A DNA stretch of 64,000 nucleotides from JADJPO01 sp963724535 (lineage in GTDB: Bacteria; Actinomycetota; Actinomycetes; Actinomycetales; Kineosporiaceae), in the NCBI GenBank assembly GCA_963724535.1, contig CAVRVD010000008.1:1-64000 (forward strand), written 5' to 3'. Shown one piece after another: positions 49,639-58,427 of the stretch; the stretch's first letter is position 1; every line of letters starts with the position of its first letter. A model generated the notes under the pieces. The model saw only the letters and a list, made by a program, of their open reading frames with translations, did no database searches and was not told where the DNA came from. The translations under genes were made by a program, and so were the position numbers.

Positions 49639-49709
49639 GTCACCCACCCTCCCAACGCTGGCCGGCGCGGGCCAGCCGGTCGCCGGACCCTGCCGGTAGC
49701 CTGACCCGC

Positions 49710-50153
49710 ATGGCCAGCGTCAGCGCAGACATCGAGATCGCCGCTCCCGTGCAGCAGACCTGGGCGGTCCTGTCCGACCCGTCTCGGTTCAGCAGCTGGG
49801 TGGACAACCATCTCGGATTCGTCGGGCAGCCCCCCGCGGCGTATGCGCCGGGGGCCTCCTTCGGGCAGCGGATCCGGGTCATGGGCATGCCGGCGGAGGT
49901 GAACTGGACGGTCAAAGGCCTGGAGGAGCCGAAGCGGGTGGTACTGGGCGGCGCCGGCCCGATGGGCATCGGCCTGACCGCCGCCTACGAGGTCGCCCCG
50001 GCGGCCGCCGGCTCGCGGGTCGACGTCCGGTTCGACTTCTCCGGCGCCGCCGTGTTCGCCATCGCCCGCCAGCTCGACAGCGAGGTGGGCGGGTCGCTGC
50101 GCACCAGCTTGGCCAAGCTCAAGGAGCTGATCGAGGGCGGCGCCGGCGCCTAA
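49710..50153 (+). CDS. SRPBCC (START-like) family protein
   Basis: A 147-residue ligand-binding-fold protein: S-A-D-I-E-I-A-A-P-V-Q-Q-T-W-A-V-L-S-D-P-S-R-F opening, a strand-rich middle and a long C-terminal helix (L-R-T-S-L-A-K-L-K-E-L-I-E). It belongs to the polyketide cyclase/dehydrase-like SRPBCC group; the ligand is unknown. TAGCCT ends 7 bases before the ATG, indicating a leaderless mRNA. Its stop overlaps that of the convergent TetR gene by 4 bases (CTAA). Confidence 0.87.
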   Translation: MASVSADIEIAAPVQQTWAVLSDPSRFSSWVDNHLGFVGQPPAAYAPGASFGQRIRVMGMPAEVNWTVKGLEEPKRVVLGGAGPMGIGLTAAYEVAPAAAGSRVDVRFDFSGAAVFAIARQLDSEVGGSLRTSLAKLKELIEGGAGA

Positions 50154-50821
50154 CCGGCGACGGCGCCGGGTCGTGCCTCATCGGGGTCGACCAGCCGCGG
50201 GGCCACGTCGTGCAGCAGGGCGACCAGCGTCCGGCTGAGCAGCGTGTGGGCCTGGTCACGGGTCAGCGAACCGCGGACCAGCCACTGCACCGCGCCGGTA
50301 CGGGCGAAGGAGACGTAGGCGCGGGTGGCCGCACGCAGCTGCTCACCGGCCTGTCGCGGGTCGATCCCAGCCAGGGCCAGGATGTGGTCCACGGTCACCT
50401 CGTCCGCCTCGGCGATCACCTCGGCCACGTCCGGGTTCCGGCTCGGTCCGGTGGCGCCGATCGCGGCCAGCCAGGGCCGGGCGTGCCGGGAGACCGCGTC
50501 CAGGAACCAGGTCACCACGGCGTCCACCCGGGCGGCCAGGTCGCCGTGCGGAACGGCGTCCAGAACGACGTCCGGAATGGTCACCAGCACCCGGACCACC
50601 TCGAGGTACAGGTCCTTCTTGGTTCCGAAGTAGTGGTTGACCAGGCCGCGCGCGACGCCCGCCTCCCGGGCGATGTCGGCCGCGGAGACCTCCTCGTAGC
50701 CCTGTTCGCCGAACAGCCGCACGGCGCAGCTGAGGATCTGCCGGCGCCGTGCGTCCGGCTCCAGCCGGCGGCGCGGCGCGGACCCACCGCGGGGCTCGGT
50801 GCCGACGACGCTCGCTCTCAC
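50150..50821 (-). CDS. TetR-family repressor of the adjacent beta-oxidation operon
   Basis: A 223-residue regulator. The TetR helix-turn-helix is at about 22-68 (R-R-R-Q-I-L-S-C-A-V-R-L-F, Y-E-E-V-S-A-A-D-I-A-R-E-A-G-V-A-R-G-L-V-N-H-Y-F). A helical ligand domain follows, probably sensing an acyl-CoA or related lipid. The GTG at 50821 is chosen because an in-frame TTG at 50857 falls beside the operator. The divergent gap to acyl-CoA dehydrogenase holds two copies of a 19-bp palindrome. Family is certain; ligand and target are inferred. Confidence 0.9.
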   Translation of the reverse strand: MRASVVGTEPRGGSAPRRRLEPDARRRQILSCAVRLFGEQGYEEVSAADIAREAGVARGLVNHYFGTKKDLYLEVVRVLVTIPDVVLDAVPHGDLAARVDAVVTWFLDAVSRHARPWLAAIGATGPSRNPDVAEVIAEADEVTVDHILALAGIDPRQAGEQLRAATRAYVSFARTGAVQWLVRGSLTRDQAHTLLSRTLVALLHDVAPRLVDPDEARPGAVAG

Positions 50822-50858
50822 TCGTGGGACGGTGCCATGCGCCGTGGGGGACGTCAAT

Positions 50859-50877
50859 TGTTGGCGCTACGCCAACA
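50859..50877. promoter_or_regulatory. TetR operator O1
   Basis: Perfect palindrome TGTTGGCG-CTA-CGCCAACA just outside the TetR gene. An overlapping CCAAC-AGC-GTTGG repeat continues the symmetry to 50884. Confidence 0.75.
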
Positions 50878-50902
50878 GCGTTGGACAGGTCACAGGCCAC
50901 GC

Positions 50903-50921
50903 TGTTGACATTGCGCCAACA
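50903..50921. promoter_or_regulatory. TetR operator O2
   Basis: Second copy TGTTGACA-TTG-CGCCAACA, 44 bp from O1 centre to centre. The right half is identical and the left half matches at six of eight positions. Confidence 0.7.
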
Positions 50922-51054
50922 ACGGGGAGACTGGGGACGGGTCATCGCGTTCCGGACCCGTTGTCGCAGCGCCGTCCCGGAACCGTCCCCGCCGTTCACC
51001 CGGCCCCCGGTGCGCCCGTTCGGGCCGGACCACCCGTTGCTGGAAGGACCCTCG

Positions 51055-52215
51055 ATGCCCCAGGAACCCCTGGCCTACCGATCGCCCTGGCGCGCCCAGG
51101 AGCACGACGACCTGGCCGAGGTCGTCCGTACGTTCTTCACCAAGGAGGTCGTCCCGCACCGGGAGGCCTACGAAGCCCAGGGCAACCCCGATCCCGAGGT
51201 CTATCGCCGAGCCGGCGAGCAGGGCCTGTTGGGGTTGTCCCTCCCCGAGGCCTACGGTGGCGGGGGCGGCACCTTCGCGCACGAGGCCGTGCTCTTCGAG
51301 GGCCAGGCGGAGGCCCTGGACGTCACGCTCGGCCTGGGCGTGCACACCGGCATCGTGCCCGGCTACATCGCCGACTACGGCACCGAGGAGCAGAAGCAGC
51401 GCTTCCTGCCCCCGCTGTGCAGCGGGGAGCGGATCGGGTCGATCTGCATGACCGAGCCGGGTGGCGGATCGGACCTTCAGGCGATCCGGACCCGCGCCGT
51501 CCGGGACGGCGACGACTACCTGGTCAGCGGGTCGAAGACGTTCATCACCAACGGTTACCTCGCCGGCCTGCTCGTCCTGGCGGTCAAGACGGACCCCAAG
51601 CAGAAGGCCTCCGGGGTCTCGCTGCTGGTGTGCGAGGTGGACGACGACACCCCCGGGTTCGAACGTGGCCGCAAGCTCGAGAAGATCGGCATGCACGGCA
51701 ACGACACCGCCGAGCTGTTCTTCGACAACATGCGCGTGCCGACGGCGAACCTCCTCGGTGAGGAGGGGCGCGGCTTTGCGCAGATGATGACCCAGCTGCC
51801 GCAGGAGCGCCTGGTGGTCGCCGTCGCCGGGGTCGCGGCCATGGAGAAGGCGCTGGAGCTGACCATCACCTACACCAAGGAGCGCCAGGCCTTCGGCAAG
51901 TCGCTGCTCGAGCAGCAGAACACCCGGTTCGTCCTCGCCGAGTGCGTGGCGACCACCCGGGCCGCCCGGCTGATGCTGGACGAAGCCATCGGCAAGCACG
52001 TCGCCGGCGAGCTCGACGTGGCGACCGCCGCCATGGCCAAGTTCTGGATCACCGACGCCCAGTGCCGCGTGATGGACGCCTGCCTACAGCTGTTCGGCGG
52101 CTACGGCTACACGATGGAGTACCCGATCGCCCGGCTGTACGCCGACGCCCGGGTGCAACCGATCTACGCCGGCACCAACGAGATCATGAAGGAACTCGTC
52201 GCCCGTGCCCTGTGA
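51055..52215 (+). CDS. Acyl-CoA dehydrogenase
   Basis: A 386-residue FAD enzyme performing the first step of beta-oxidation. Signatures seen: C-M-T-E-P-G-G-G-S-D-L (near 141-151), F-I-T-N-G-Y (near 165), R-Q-A-F-G-K (near 280), Q-L-F-G-G-Y-G-Y-T-M-E-Y-P (near 346) and the C-terminal I-Y-A-G-T-N-E-I-M-K-E-L, where the Glu after Asn is the usual catalytic base. GGAAGGA precedes the ATG. First gene of the operon controlled by the divergent TetR. Confidence 0.95.
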   Translation: MPQEPLAYRSPWRAQEHDDLAEVVRTFFTKEVVPHREAYEAQGNPDPEVYRRAGEQGLLGLSLPEAYGGGGGTFAHEAVLFEGQAEALDVTLGLGVHTGIVPGYIADYGTEEQKQRFLPPLCSGERIGSICMTEPGGGSDLQAIRTRAVRDGDDYLVSGSKTFITNGYLAGLLVLAVKTDPKQKASGVSLLVCEVDDDTPGFERGRKLEKIGMHGNDTAELFFDNMRVPTANLLGEEGRGFAQMMTQLPQERLVVAVAGVAAMEKALELTITYTKERQAFGKSLLEQQNTRFVLAECVATTRAARLMLDEAIGKHVAGELDVATAAMAKFWITDAQCRVMDACLQLFGGYGYTMEYPIARLYADARVQPIYAGTNEIMKELVARAL

Positions 52216-52239
52216 CCCCGTGGCGCCCCCCGTCACTCC

Positions 52240-52303
52240 GATCGCTACAAGACCCGATCGCTACAAGACCCGATCGCTACAAGACCCGATCGCTGCGAAA
52301 CCC
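52240..52303. repeat. Four tandem 16-bp repeats in the operon gap
   Basis: Three identical copies of GATCGCTACAAGACCC and a degenerate fourth (GATCGCTGCGAAACCC), back to back between the acyl-CoA dehydrogenase stop and the thiolase start. Confidence 0.95.
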
Positions 52304-52347
52304 GACCGTGCAAGCCCTCTCGTGGAAAGGCATGTGGTGACCCCCCC

Positions 52348-53559
52348 ATGACCGAGGCATTCATCTACGACGCGTTGCGCACCCCTCGCGGGCGCGGCAA
52401 GCGAGGCGGGGCGCTCTACGGCGTCAAGCCGATCACCCTGGTCACCGACCTGCTGCACGCCCTGTTCGAGCGCAGCCCGGGGCTGGATCCGGCCCGGATC
52501 GAGGACGTCGTCCTCGGGATCGTCTCCCCGGTCGGCGAGCAGGGCGGAGTGCTCCCCCGGGCGGCCGCGGTCTCCGCGGGCATGGACACCACCGCCCCCG
52601 GCCTGCAGCTGGACCGGTTCTGCGCCTCCGGGCTCGAGGCGGTCAACATCGCCGCGGCCAAGGTGCGCTCGGGATGGGAGGACCTGATCGTCGCCGGCGG
52701 GGTGGAGAGCATGTCCCGGGTGCCGATGGGCTCCGACGGGGGCGCGTGGATGCTCGACCCGGAGACCAACTACGCCACGCACATGGTGCCGCAGGGGATC
52801 AGCGCCGACCTGATCGCCACCCTCGCCGGGTTCACCCGCGAGGACTGCGACGCCTTCGCGCTGGCCTCTCAGGAGCGGGCGGCCAAGGCCTGGGCCGGTG
52901 GACACTTCGCCCGGTCCGTGGTGCCGGTCACCGACCGCAGCGGGGTGCTGCTGCTGGACCGGGACGAGCACATGCGCCCGGACACCACGATGGAGAGCCT
53001 GGGTTCGCTGAAGCCGGCCTTCGCGACCATCGGCGCGATGGGCGGCTTCGACGCCGTCGCGGTGCAGAAGTACCACTGGGTCGAGCAGATCGATCACGTG
53101 CACACCGCCGGGAACTCCTCCGGGATCGTGGACGGGGCCTCGCTGCTCCTGGTCGGCAACGAGCGGGTGGGCAGCGAGTTCGGGCTGACCCCGAGGGCGC
53201 GGATCGTCGCGGCCTCGGCGGTCGCCACTGAGCCGACGATCATGCTCACCGGGCCGGCGCCTGCGACCCGCCGCGCGCTGGAGGTGGCCGGACTGCAGGT
53301 AGGCGACATCGACTTGTTCGAGGTCAACGAGGCGTTCTCCGCGGTGGTGATGCGCTTCATGAAGGAGATGGACGTCGACCCCGAGATCGTCAACGTCAAC
53401 GGAGGGGCGATCGCCATGGGTCACCCGCTGGGGGCCACCGGGGCGATGATCCTGGGCACATTGGTCGACGAGCTCGAGCGGCGTCAGGGCCGCTACGGGG
53501 TGGCCACCTTGTGCATCGGCGGCGGAATGGGCGTGGCGACGATCGTGGAGCGGGTGTGA
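52348..53559 (+). CDS. fadA: Acetyl-CoA C-acyltransferase (thiolase)
   Basis: A 403-residue thiolase completing beta-oxidation. Nucleophile Cys92 is in R-F-C-A-S-G-L-E-A, the His in A-M-G-H-P-L-G-A-T-G, and the second Cys in T-L-C-I-G-G-G-M-G. N-E-A-F is also present near 333. Its stop overlaps the ATG of the FadB-type gene (TGATG), so the two are probably translated together as subunits of one trifunctional complex. The upstream gap holds the 16-bp tandem repeats. Confidence 0.95.
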   Translation: MTEAFIYDALRTPRGRGKRGGALYGVKPITLVTDLLHALFERSPGLDPARIEDVVLGIVSPVGEQGGVLPRAAAVSAGMDTTAPGLQLDRFCASGLEAVNIAAAKVRSGWEDLIVAGGVESMSRVPMGSDGGAWMLDPETNYATHMVPQGISADLIATLAGFTREDCDAFALASQERAAKAWAGGHFARSVVPVTDRSGVLLLDRDEHMRPDTTMESLGSLKPAFATIGAMGGFDAVAVQKYHWVEQIDHVHTAGNSSGIVDGASLLLVGNERVGSEFGLTPRARIVAASAVATEPTIMLTGPAPATRRALEVAGLQVGDIDLFEVNEAFSAVVMRFMKEMDVDPEIVNVNGGAIAMGHPLGATGAMILGTLVDELERRQGRYGVATLCIGGGMGVATIVERV

Positions 53560-55781
53560 TGAGCGACAAGCACGACATGATTCCGGGTGTCCGGCTGGAG
53601 CGGGACAGCGTTGAGCCCACCATTGCGGTGATCGTCTTCGACGACCCGCACTCGTCGGCGAATACCATGAACGAGGAGTACGTCTCCGGCATGGGCGCCG
53701 TCCTCGACGAGCTCTGGGCGACCGAGGACGAGATCACCGGTGTGATCCTCACCAGCGCGAAGAAGACCTTCTTCGCCGGCGGCGACGTCCCGTACATGCT
53801 CACCCTGCCGTCCGACGCGGCCGCGGAGGTGACCGAGTGGCTCACCACCGTCAAGTCTCAGCTGCGCCGTCTGGAGACCCTCGGCCGCCCGGTCGTCGCG
53901 GCGCTCAACGGGACGGCGCTCGGCGGCGGTCTCGAGATCGCCCTGGCCTGTCACCACCGGGTCGCCATCGACGACCCGAAGGCCCGGTTCGGACTGCCCG
54001 AGGTGACCCTCGGCCTGCTGCCCGGCGCCGGTGGGATCACCCGGACGGTGCGGATGCTCGGGATCACCGACGCCTTGATGAACGTGCTGCTGCAGGGCAG
54101 GCAGATGCGTCCGCAGCAGGCGCTTGCCGCCAAGCTGATCGACCAGGTGGTGGACTCGCCGGAGGCGATGATGACCACCGCTCGGGCCTGGATCGCCGAG
54201 CACCCGGACGCCGTTCAGCCCTGGGACGTCAAGGGGTACAAGATCCCGGGTGGGACCCCGAACACCCCGGCGCTGGCGATGAACCTGCCCGCCTACCCGG
54301 CCAACCTGCGCAAGCAGATCAAGGGCGCGCCGATGCCCGCTCCCAAGGCGATCATGGCCGCCGCGGTCGAAGGCAGCCTCGTGGACGTCGACACCGCCCT
54401 GATGGTGGAGACCCAGTGGTTCGTCTCGCTGGCCACCGGGCGGGTGGCGAAGAACATGATGAAGGCGTTCTTCGTCGACATGCAGACGATCACCAGGGGC
54501 GCCGCCCGCCCGGACGGTGTGCCGACCTGGCGGCCCACCAGGGCCGCGGTGCTCGGTGCCGGCATGATGGGTGCCGGGATCGCCTACGTGCTCGCCAAGG
54601 CCGGCGTCGAGGTGGTGCTCAAGGACATCTCGACCGAGGCGGCGGCCAAGGGCAAGGGTTACGGCGAGAAGCTGGTGGCCAAGGACGTCGGCCGGGGTCG
54701 GTCCACCCAGGAGCAGGCCGATGCACTGCTCGCCCGGATCACCCCGACTGGCGACGTCGCGGACCTGGCCGGGTGTGACCTCATGATCGAGGCGGTGTTC
54801 GAGGACCCGGCCCTGAAGGCCTCGGTCTACGCCGAGACCGAGCCGGTCCTGGACGGCTCGAAGGAATCCGGCCTGCTGCTCGCCTCGAACACCTCGACCC
54901 TGCCGATCACCAAGCTGGCGCAGGGGGTCTCGAGACCGGAGGATTTCATCGGGCTGCACTTCTTCTCACCGGTGGACAAGATGCCGCTGGTGGAGATCGT
55001 GGTCGGTGAGCAGACCACCGACGAGACCCTGGCCAAGGCGTTCGACGTCGTTCAGCTGATCCGCAAGACGCCGATCGTGGTCAACGACTCCCGGGGGTTC
55101 TTCACCAGCCGGGTGATCAGCCGCGTCATGGACGAGGCGGTCAGCATGCTCGCCGAGGGGGTGCACCCGGCCACCCTCGAGCAGGCGGCGCTGCAGGCCG
55201 GCTACCCGACCGGGCCGCTGGCGCTGACCGACGAGATCAGCCTGTCCCTGGCCCAGGGCATCCGCCGGAACACGGAGAAGGCCGCCGCGGCGGAGGGGGT
55301 TCCCTTCGTCCCCATGCCCAGCCATGGACTCATCGACCGGATGGTCGACGAGTTCGGCCGCCCCGGCCGCGCCGGCCGGGCCGGGTTCTACGACTACGCC
55401 GAGGACGGTACCCGTCAGCGGCTGTGGCCCGGTCTGCTCGAGCACTGGGACATCACCGTTCCGACCGATCCCGACCAGCTGGTTCTCCCGTGGCGGGACA
55501 TCCAGGAACGGATGCTGTTCATCGAGGCCATCGACTCCCAGAACTGCCTCGATGAGGGGGTGTTGCGCTCGGTGCCCGAGGCCAACATCGGCTCGATCAT
55601 GGGCATTGCCTTCCCGGCGTGGACCGGTGGCGTGCTGCAGTACATCGAGGGCTACCCCGGCGGGGTGGCGGGCTTCGTCGCCCGGGCCCGCGAGCTGGCA
55701 GAGCGCTACGGCGACCGATTCACGCCGCCGCCCTCGCTGGTCGCGCGGGCGGAGGAGCAGAGCGCCGCCGGGGCCGCGTGA
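53559..55781 (+). CDS. fadB: Fatty oxidation multifunctional protein: enoyl-CoA hydratase + 3-hydroxyacyl-CoA dehydrogenase
   Basis: A 740-residue fusion. The N-terminal crotonase domain (about 15-300) has F-F-A-G-G-D and N-G-T-A-L-G-G-G-L-E-I-A-L-A-C with the oxyanion residues, and L-P-E-V-T-L-G-L-L-P-G-A-G-G. The dehydrogenase NAD domain starts near 327 (A-V-L-G-A-G-M-M-G-A-G-I-A) and its catalytic His lies in G-L-H-F-F-S-P-V-D-K-M-P. The C-terminal dimer domain follows. It corresponds to the M. tuberculosis FadB alpha subunit, which pairs with FadA. In that genome the pair borders XPB; here it lies 48 kb away. Confidence 0.95.
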   Translation: MSDKHDMIPGVRLERDSVEPTIAVIVFDDPHSSANTMNEEYVSGMGAVLDELWATEDEITGVILTSAKKTFFAGGDVPYMLTLPSDAAAEVTEWLTTVKSQLRRLETLGRPVVAALNGTALGGGLEIALACHHRVAIDDPKARFGLPEVTLGLLPGAGGITRTVRMLGITDALMNVLLQGRQMRPQQALAAKLIDQVVDSPEAMMTTARAWIAEHPDAVQPWDVKGYKIPGGTPNTPALAMNLPAYPANLRKQIKGAPMPAPKAIMAAAVEGSLVDVDTALMVETQWFVSLATGRVAKNMMKAFFVDMQTITRGAARPDGVPTWRPTRAAVLGAGMMGAGIAYVLAKAGVEVVLKDISTEAAAKGKGYGEKLVAKDVGRGRSTQEQADALLARITPTGDVADLAGCDLMIEAVFEDPALKASVYAETEPVLDGSKESGLLLASNTSTLPITKLAQGVSRPEDFIGLHFFSPVDKMPLVEIVVGEQTTDETLAKAFDVVQLIRKTPIVVNDSRGFFTSRVISRVMDEAVSMLAEGVHPATLEQAALQAGYPTGPLALTDEISLSLAQGIRRNTEKAAAAEGVPFVPMPSHGLIDRMVDEFGRPGRAGRAGFYDYAEDGTRQRLWPGLLEHWDITVPTDPDQLVLPWRDIQERMLFIEAIDSQNCLDEGVLRSVPEANIGSIMGIAFPAWTGGVLQYIEGYPGGVAGFVARARELAERYGDRFTPPPSLVARAEEQSAAGAA

Positions 55782-56869
55782 GCCAGCCCCCGGACGGCGA
55801 GCAGGTCGCCGGCCGGTCCGGGCCCCTCGGCCACCTCCGGGTGGTCGAGCTGCCCGGGCTGGTCCCGGTGCCGTTCGCGGCCATGCTGCTCGCCGACCTG
55901 GGCGCGCACGTCGTCCGGATCGCCCGACCCCCCCACGCCCTCGGGCCGCTGGAGCCGGCGGAGACCACCCCGCTGTACCGGGGCCGGGCCGACGTCGTCG
56001 TCCTCGACCTGAAGCAGCCGGCGGACGTCGAGACACTGCTGGGCCTGCTCGATGCGGCCGACGTCCTGGTCGAGGGGTTCCGCCCGGGGGTGATGGAACG
56101 GCTCGGGCTCGGTCCGCAGGTGTGCTGCGAGCGCAACCCGGCCCTGGTCTACGCCCGGCTCACCGGGTGGGGGCAGACCGGCCCGCTGGCCCAACGGGCC
56201 GGGCACGACCTCACCTACCTGGCGCTGTCCGGGGTGCTCGGCGCCACCGGCCCGCCGGGCGGGCCGCCGCAGAACCCCGGGGTCACCGTCGCCGACCTTG
56301 CCGGCGGCGGCATGCTCACCGTCATCGGGGTGCTGGCCGCCCTGGCCGAGCGAGAGCGCTCGGGCCGGGGGCAGGTGGTGGACGCCGCCATGGTCGACGG
56401 GTCGGCGTTGCTCGCCGCGTTCCCGATCGGCCTGCGGGTCGCCGGGCTGCTCACCCGGCCACCGGGGCAGAACCTGCTGGACGGCGGAGCCCCGTTCTAC
56501 GCCAGCTACGCCTGTGCCGACGGGGAGTATCTGGCAGTCGGGCCGCTGGAACCTGCGTTCTACGCCCAGTTCCTGACCGGCCTCGGGCTGGCCGGGGAGG
56601 ACCTGCCGGACCAGTACGACACCGCCGGCTGGCCGGTGCTGCGGCGCCGGTTCGCCGAGGTGATCGCGCAGCATCCGCGCGGCCACTGGGAGTCGGTCTT
56701 CGACGGCACAGACGCCTGCGTGGCGCCGGTGCTCAGCCCGTGGCAGGCGCATCGGCACCCGCACGCCGTGGCCCGGGATGCCTTCGTCGAGGTGGCCGAC
56801 GTCGTGCAACCGGCGCCCGCGCCCCGGTTCAGCCGCACCCCCACGGGTGTGCCCGACACGTCCGGCTGA
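55778..56869 (+). CDS. CaiB/BaiF family CoA transferase (alpha-methylacyl-CoA racemase-like)
   Basis: A 363-residue class III CoA-transferase-fold protein. It opens G-H-L-R-V-V-E-L-P-G-L-V-P-V-P-F-A-A-M-L-L-A-D-L-G-A-H-V, then D-L-K-Q-P, L-V-E-G-F-R-P-G-V-M-E-R-L-G-L-G, G-W-G-Q-T-G-P, a candidate racemase His-Asp pair in R-A-G-H-D-L-T-Y-L-A-L-S-G, and D-A-A-M-V-D-G. These favour the racemase (AMACR/Mcr) subgroup, which prepares methyl-branched acyl-CoAs for beta-oxidation. Its GTG overlaps the FadB stop, making it the last gene of the operon. Confidence 0.9.
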   Translation: MSQPPDGEQVAGRSGPLGHLRVVELPGLVPVPFAAMLLADLGAHVVRIARPPHALGPLEPAETTPLYRGRADVVVLDLKQPADVETLLGLLDAADVLVEGFRPGVMERLGLGPQVCCERNPALVYARLTGWGQTGPLAQRAGHDLTYLALSGVLGATGPPGGPPQNPGVTVADLAGGGMLTVIGVLAALAERERSGRGQVVDAAMVDGSALLAAFPIGLRVAGLLTRPPGQNLLDGGAPFYASYACADGEYLAVGPLEPAFYAQFLTGLGLAGEDLPDQYDTAGWPVLRRRFAEVIAQHPRGHWESVFDGTDACVAPVLSPWQAHRHPHAVARDAFVEVADVVQPAPAPRFSRTPTGVPDTSG

Positions 56870-56948
56870 CCGGGCCCGCGGGCCGGATTCCGCACCGCCC
56901 CGCACGATCGCCGCGTGATGGCTACAGGTCCTGTCGCCGTACCCCGAT

Positions 56949-58427
56949 ATGCCGAAGGTGGTCGGTGTCCTCCAGGAGTCGTGCCCGCACGGGCCGTGCC
57001 AGCTGCTCGTCCAGGCGTGGCGCGCCTCTGCCGAGACCGGACCGGCGTCCCTGGTGTTGTCCGGCGCACCCGACGACCCGCGGGTGCACTGGGTCAGCAA
57101 GACCCTTGCCGCCCTGCTGAACCTCACCCAGCGCGACCTGGTGGACCGGCCGTTGGCCGATCTGACCGAGTTCCAGACCGCGGGGGAGGAGCGGACCGGC
57201 TGGGTGGACCTGGTCGTCGGGCTGGTCCGCGCCGGTCACGGCCGGGGGGCCGGCTGTGCGCGGCTGGGCACCCGGGGTGACTTGCCGACCGACGTCGAGG
57301 TGGTCCGGCTGGCGGGCCGGTCCGGACCGGACGGTGGACCGGGCGAGGCGGCGTGGGCTGGGCCGGGCTGGCTGGTCACCCTGACCCCGCAGCCGGACGA
57401 GGACGACGAACGTGACGAGGCCCTGCGTGAGGCCGAGGCGCGGTTCACCGCGCTCGCCGAATCGGCACCGATCGGGATCTTCCTGTCCGAGATCGGGCTG
57501 CGGCTGGGCTACGTGAACGACCAGTTCGTCGCGCTGAGCGAGGTCGCGCCCTACCAGCTGCTGGGCACCGAGTGGCTCACTGTGGTCGACCCCCAGGACG
57601 TGCCCGGGCTGTGCTCGGTCCTGGAGGAGGTGCTGCGCGGCGAGCGCCGCGAGCTCAACGTGCGCCTGCGCTCCTCCGAGGCCGGCCCGCGCTGGGTCCA
57701 CCTGCGGTTGGCGCCGATCACCACTCCGTCCCGGGCCGCCGGGTTCATCGGGGTGGCCGAGGACGTCACCCAGCGGCGGGCCTGGGAGGACAAGATCACG
57801 TACCAGGCACACCACGACCCCTTGACCGGTCTGGTGAACCGGCGCCGAATGATCGAGGTGCTGCGGGAGCTGCTCGTCGGCCGGCGCACCAGGGACCGTC
57901 GCTTCGCTGTGATGTTCATCGACCTGGACGGCTTCAAGACGATCAACGACACCTACGGACACGAGATCGGAGACCGGGTGCTGGTCGAGGTGTCACGGCG
58001 GATGCGGCGGGTGGCGCGGGAGTACGACCTGGTCAGCCGGGTGGCCGGCGACGAGTTCGTCGTGGTGCTGCGCGATGTCCACGACGCCGCGGAGGCGGAG
58101 CGAGCGGCCCAGCGTCAGCTTCAGGCGCTGCGCACCCCGATCCGGATCGGCCAGTACGAGCAGAGCGTGGCGGCCAGCATCGGGGTGGCCATGCCCGGAC
58201 CGTTCGACACCGTCGAGACCCTGCTGCGCGCCGCCGACCAAGTGATGTACGACGCCAAGAGCGCCGGCGGCAGCGGCTACCGAATGTCCCAGATGCCGGC
58301 CGCCGCAGAGGCCCGCCCCGACGTCGAGTCGGCCGCGGGTGGCGACGCTGCTGGTTCGTCGGGGTCCGGGACGGACGTGGTGCCTGTCCAGACCAACCGG
58401 CCCGCGGCCGTCGAGGCACCGCGATGA
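56949..58427 (+). CDS. PAS-GGDEF diguanylate cyclase
   Basis: A 492-residue cytoplasmic enzyme that should make c-di-GMP. An unassigned N-terminal domain (1-150) precedes a PAS/PAC sensor (about 160-275: R-F-T-A-L-A-E-S-A-P-I-G-I-F, G-F-I-G-V-A-E-D-V-T-Q-R). The GGDEF domain is at about 285-450: D-P-L-T-G-L-V-N-R-R, F-I-D-L-D-G-F-K-T-I-N-D-T-Y-G-H and the active site A-G-D-E-F. The inhibitory-site R-E-Y-D lies five residues before, so product feedback is likely. The last 45 residues are disordered. Its stop overlaps the HDOD gene start. Confidence 0.95.
   Translation: MPKVVGVLQESCPHGPCQLLVQAWRASAETGPASLVLSGAPDDPRVHWVSKTLAALLNLTQRDLVDRPLADLTEFQTAGEERTGWVDLVVGLVRAGHGRGAGCARLGTRGDLPTDVEVVRLAGRSGPDGGPGEAAWAGPGWLVTLTPQPDEDDERDEALREAEARFTALAESAPIGIFLSEIGLRLGYVNDQFVALSEVAPYQLLGTEWLTVVDPQDVPGLCSVLEEVLRGERRELNVRLRSSEAGPRWVHLRLAPITTPSRAAGFIGVAEDVTQRRAWEDKITYQAHHDPLTGLVNRRRMIEVLRELLVGRRTRDRRFAVMFIDLDGFKTINDTYGHEIGDRVLVEVSRRMRRVAREYDLVSRVAGDEFVVVLRDVHDAAEAERAAQRQLQALRTPIRIGQYEQSVAASIGVAMPGPFDTVETLLRAADQVMYDAKSAGGSGYRMSQMPAAAEARPDVESAAGGDAAGSSGSGTDVVPVQTNRPAAVEAPR

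Noticed and set aside
52240..52303. CRISPR array.
   Set aside because: The copies are directly adjacent with no spacers, and no cas genes are present.
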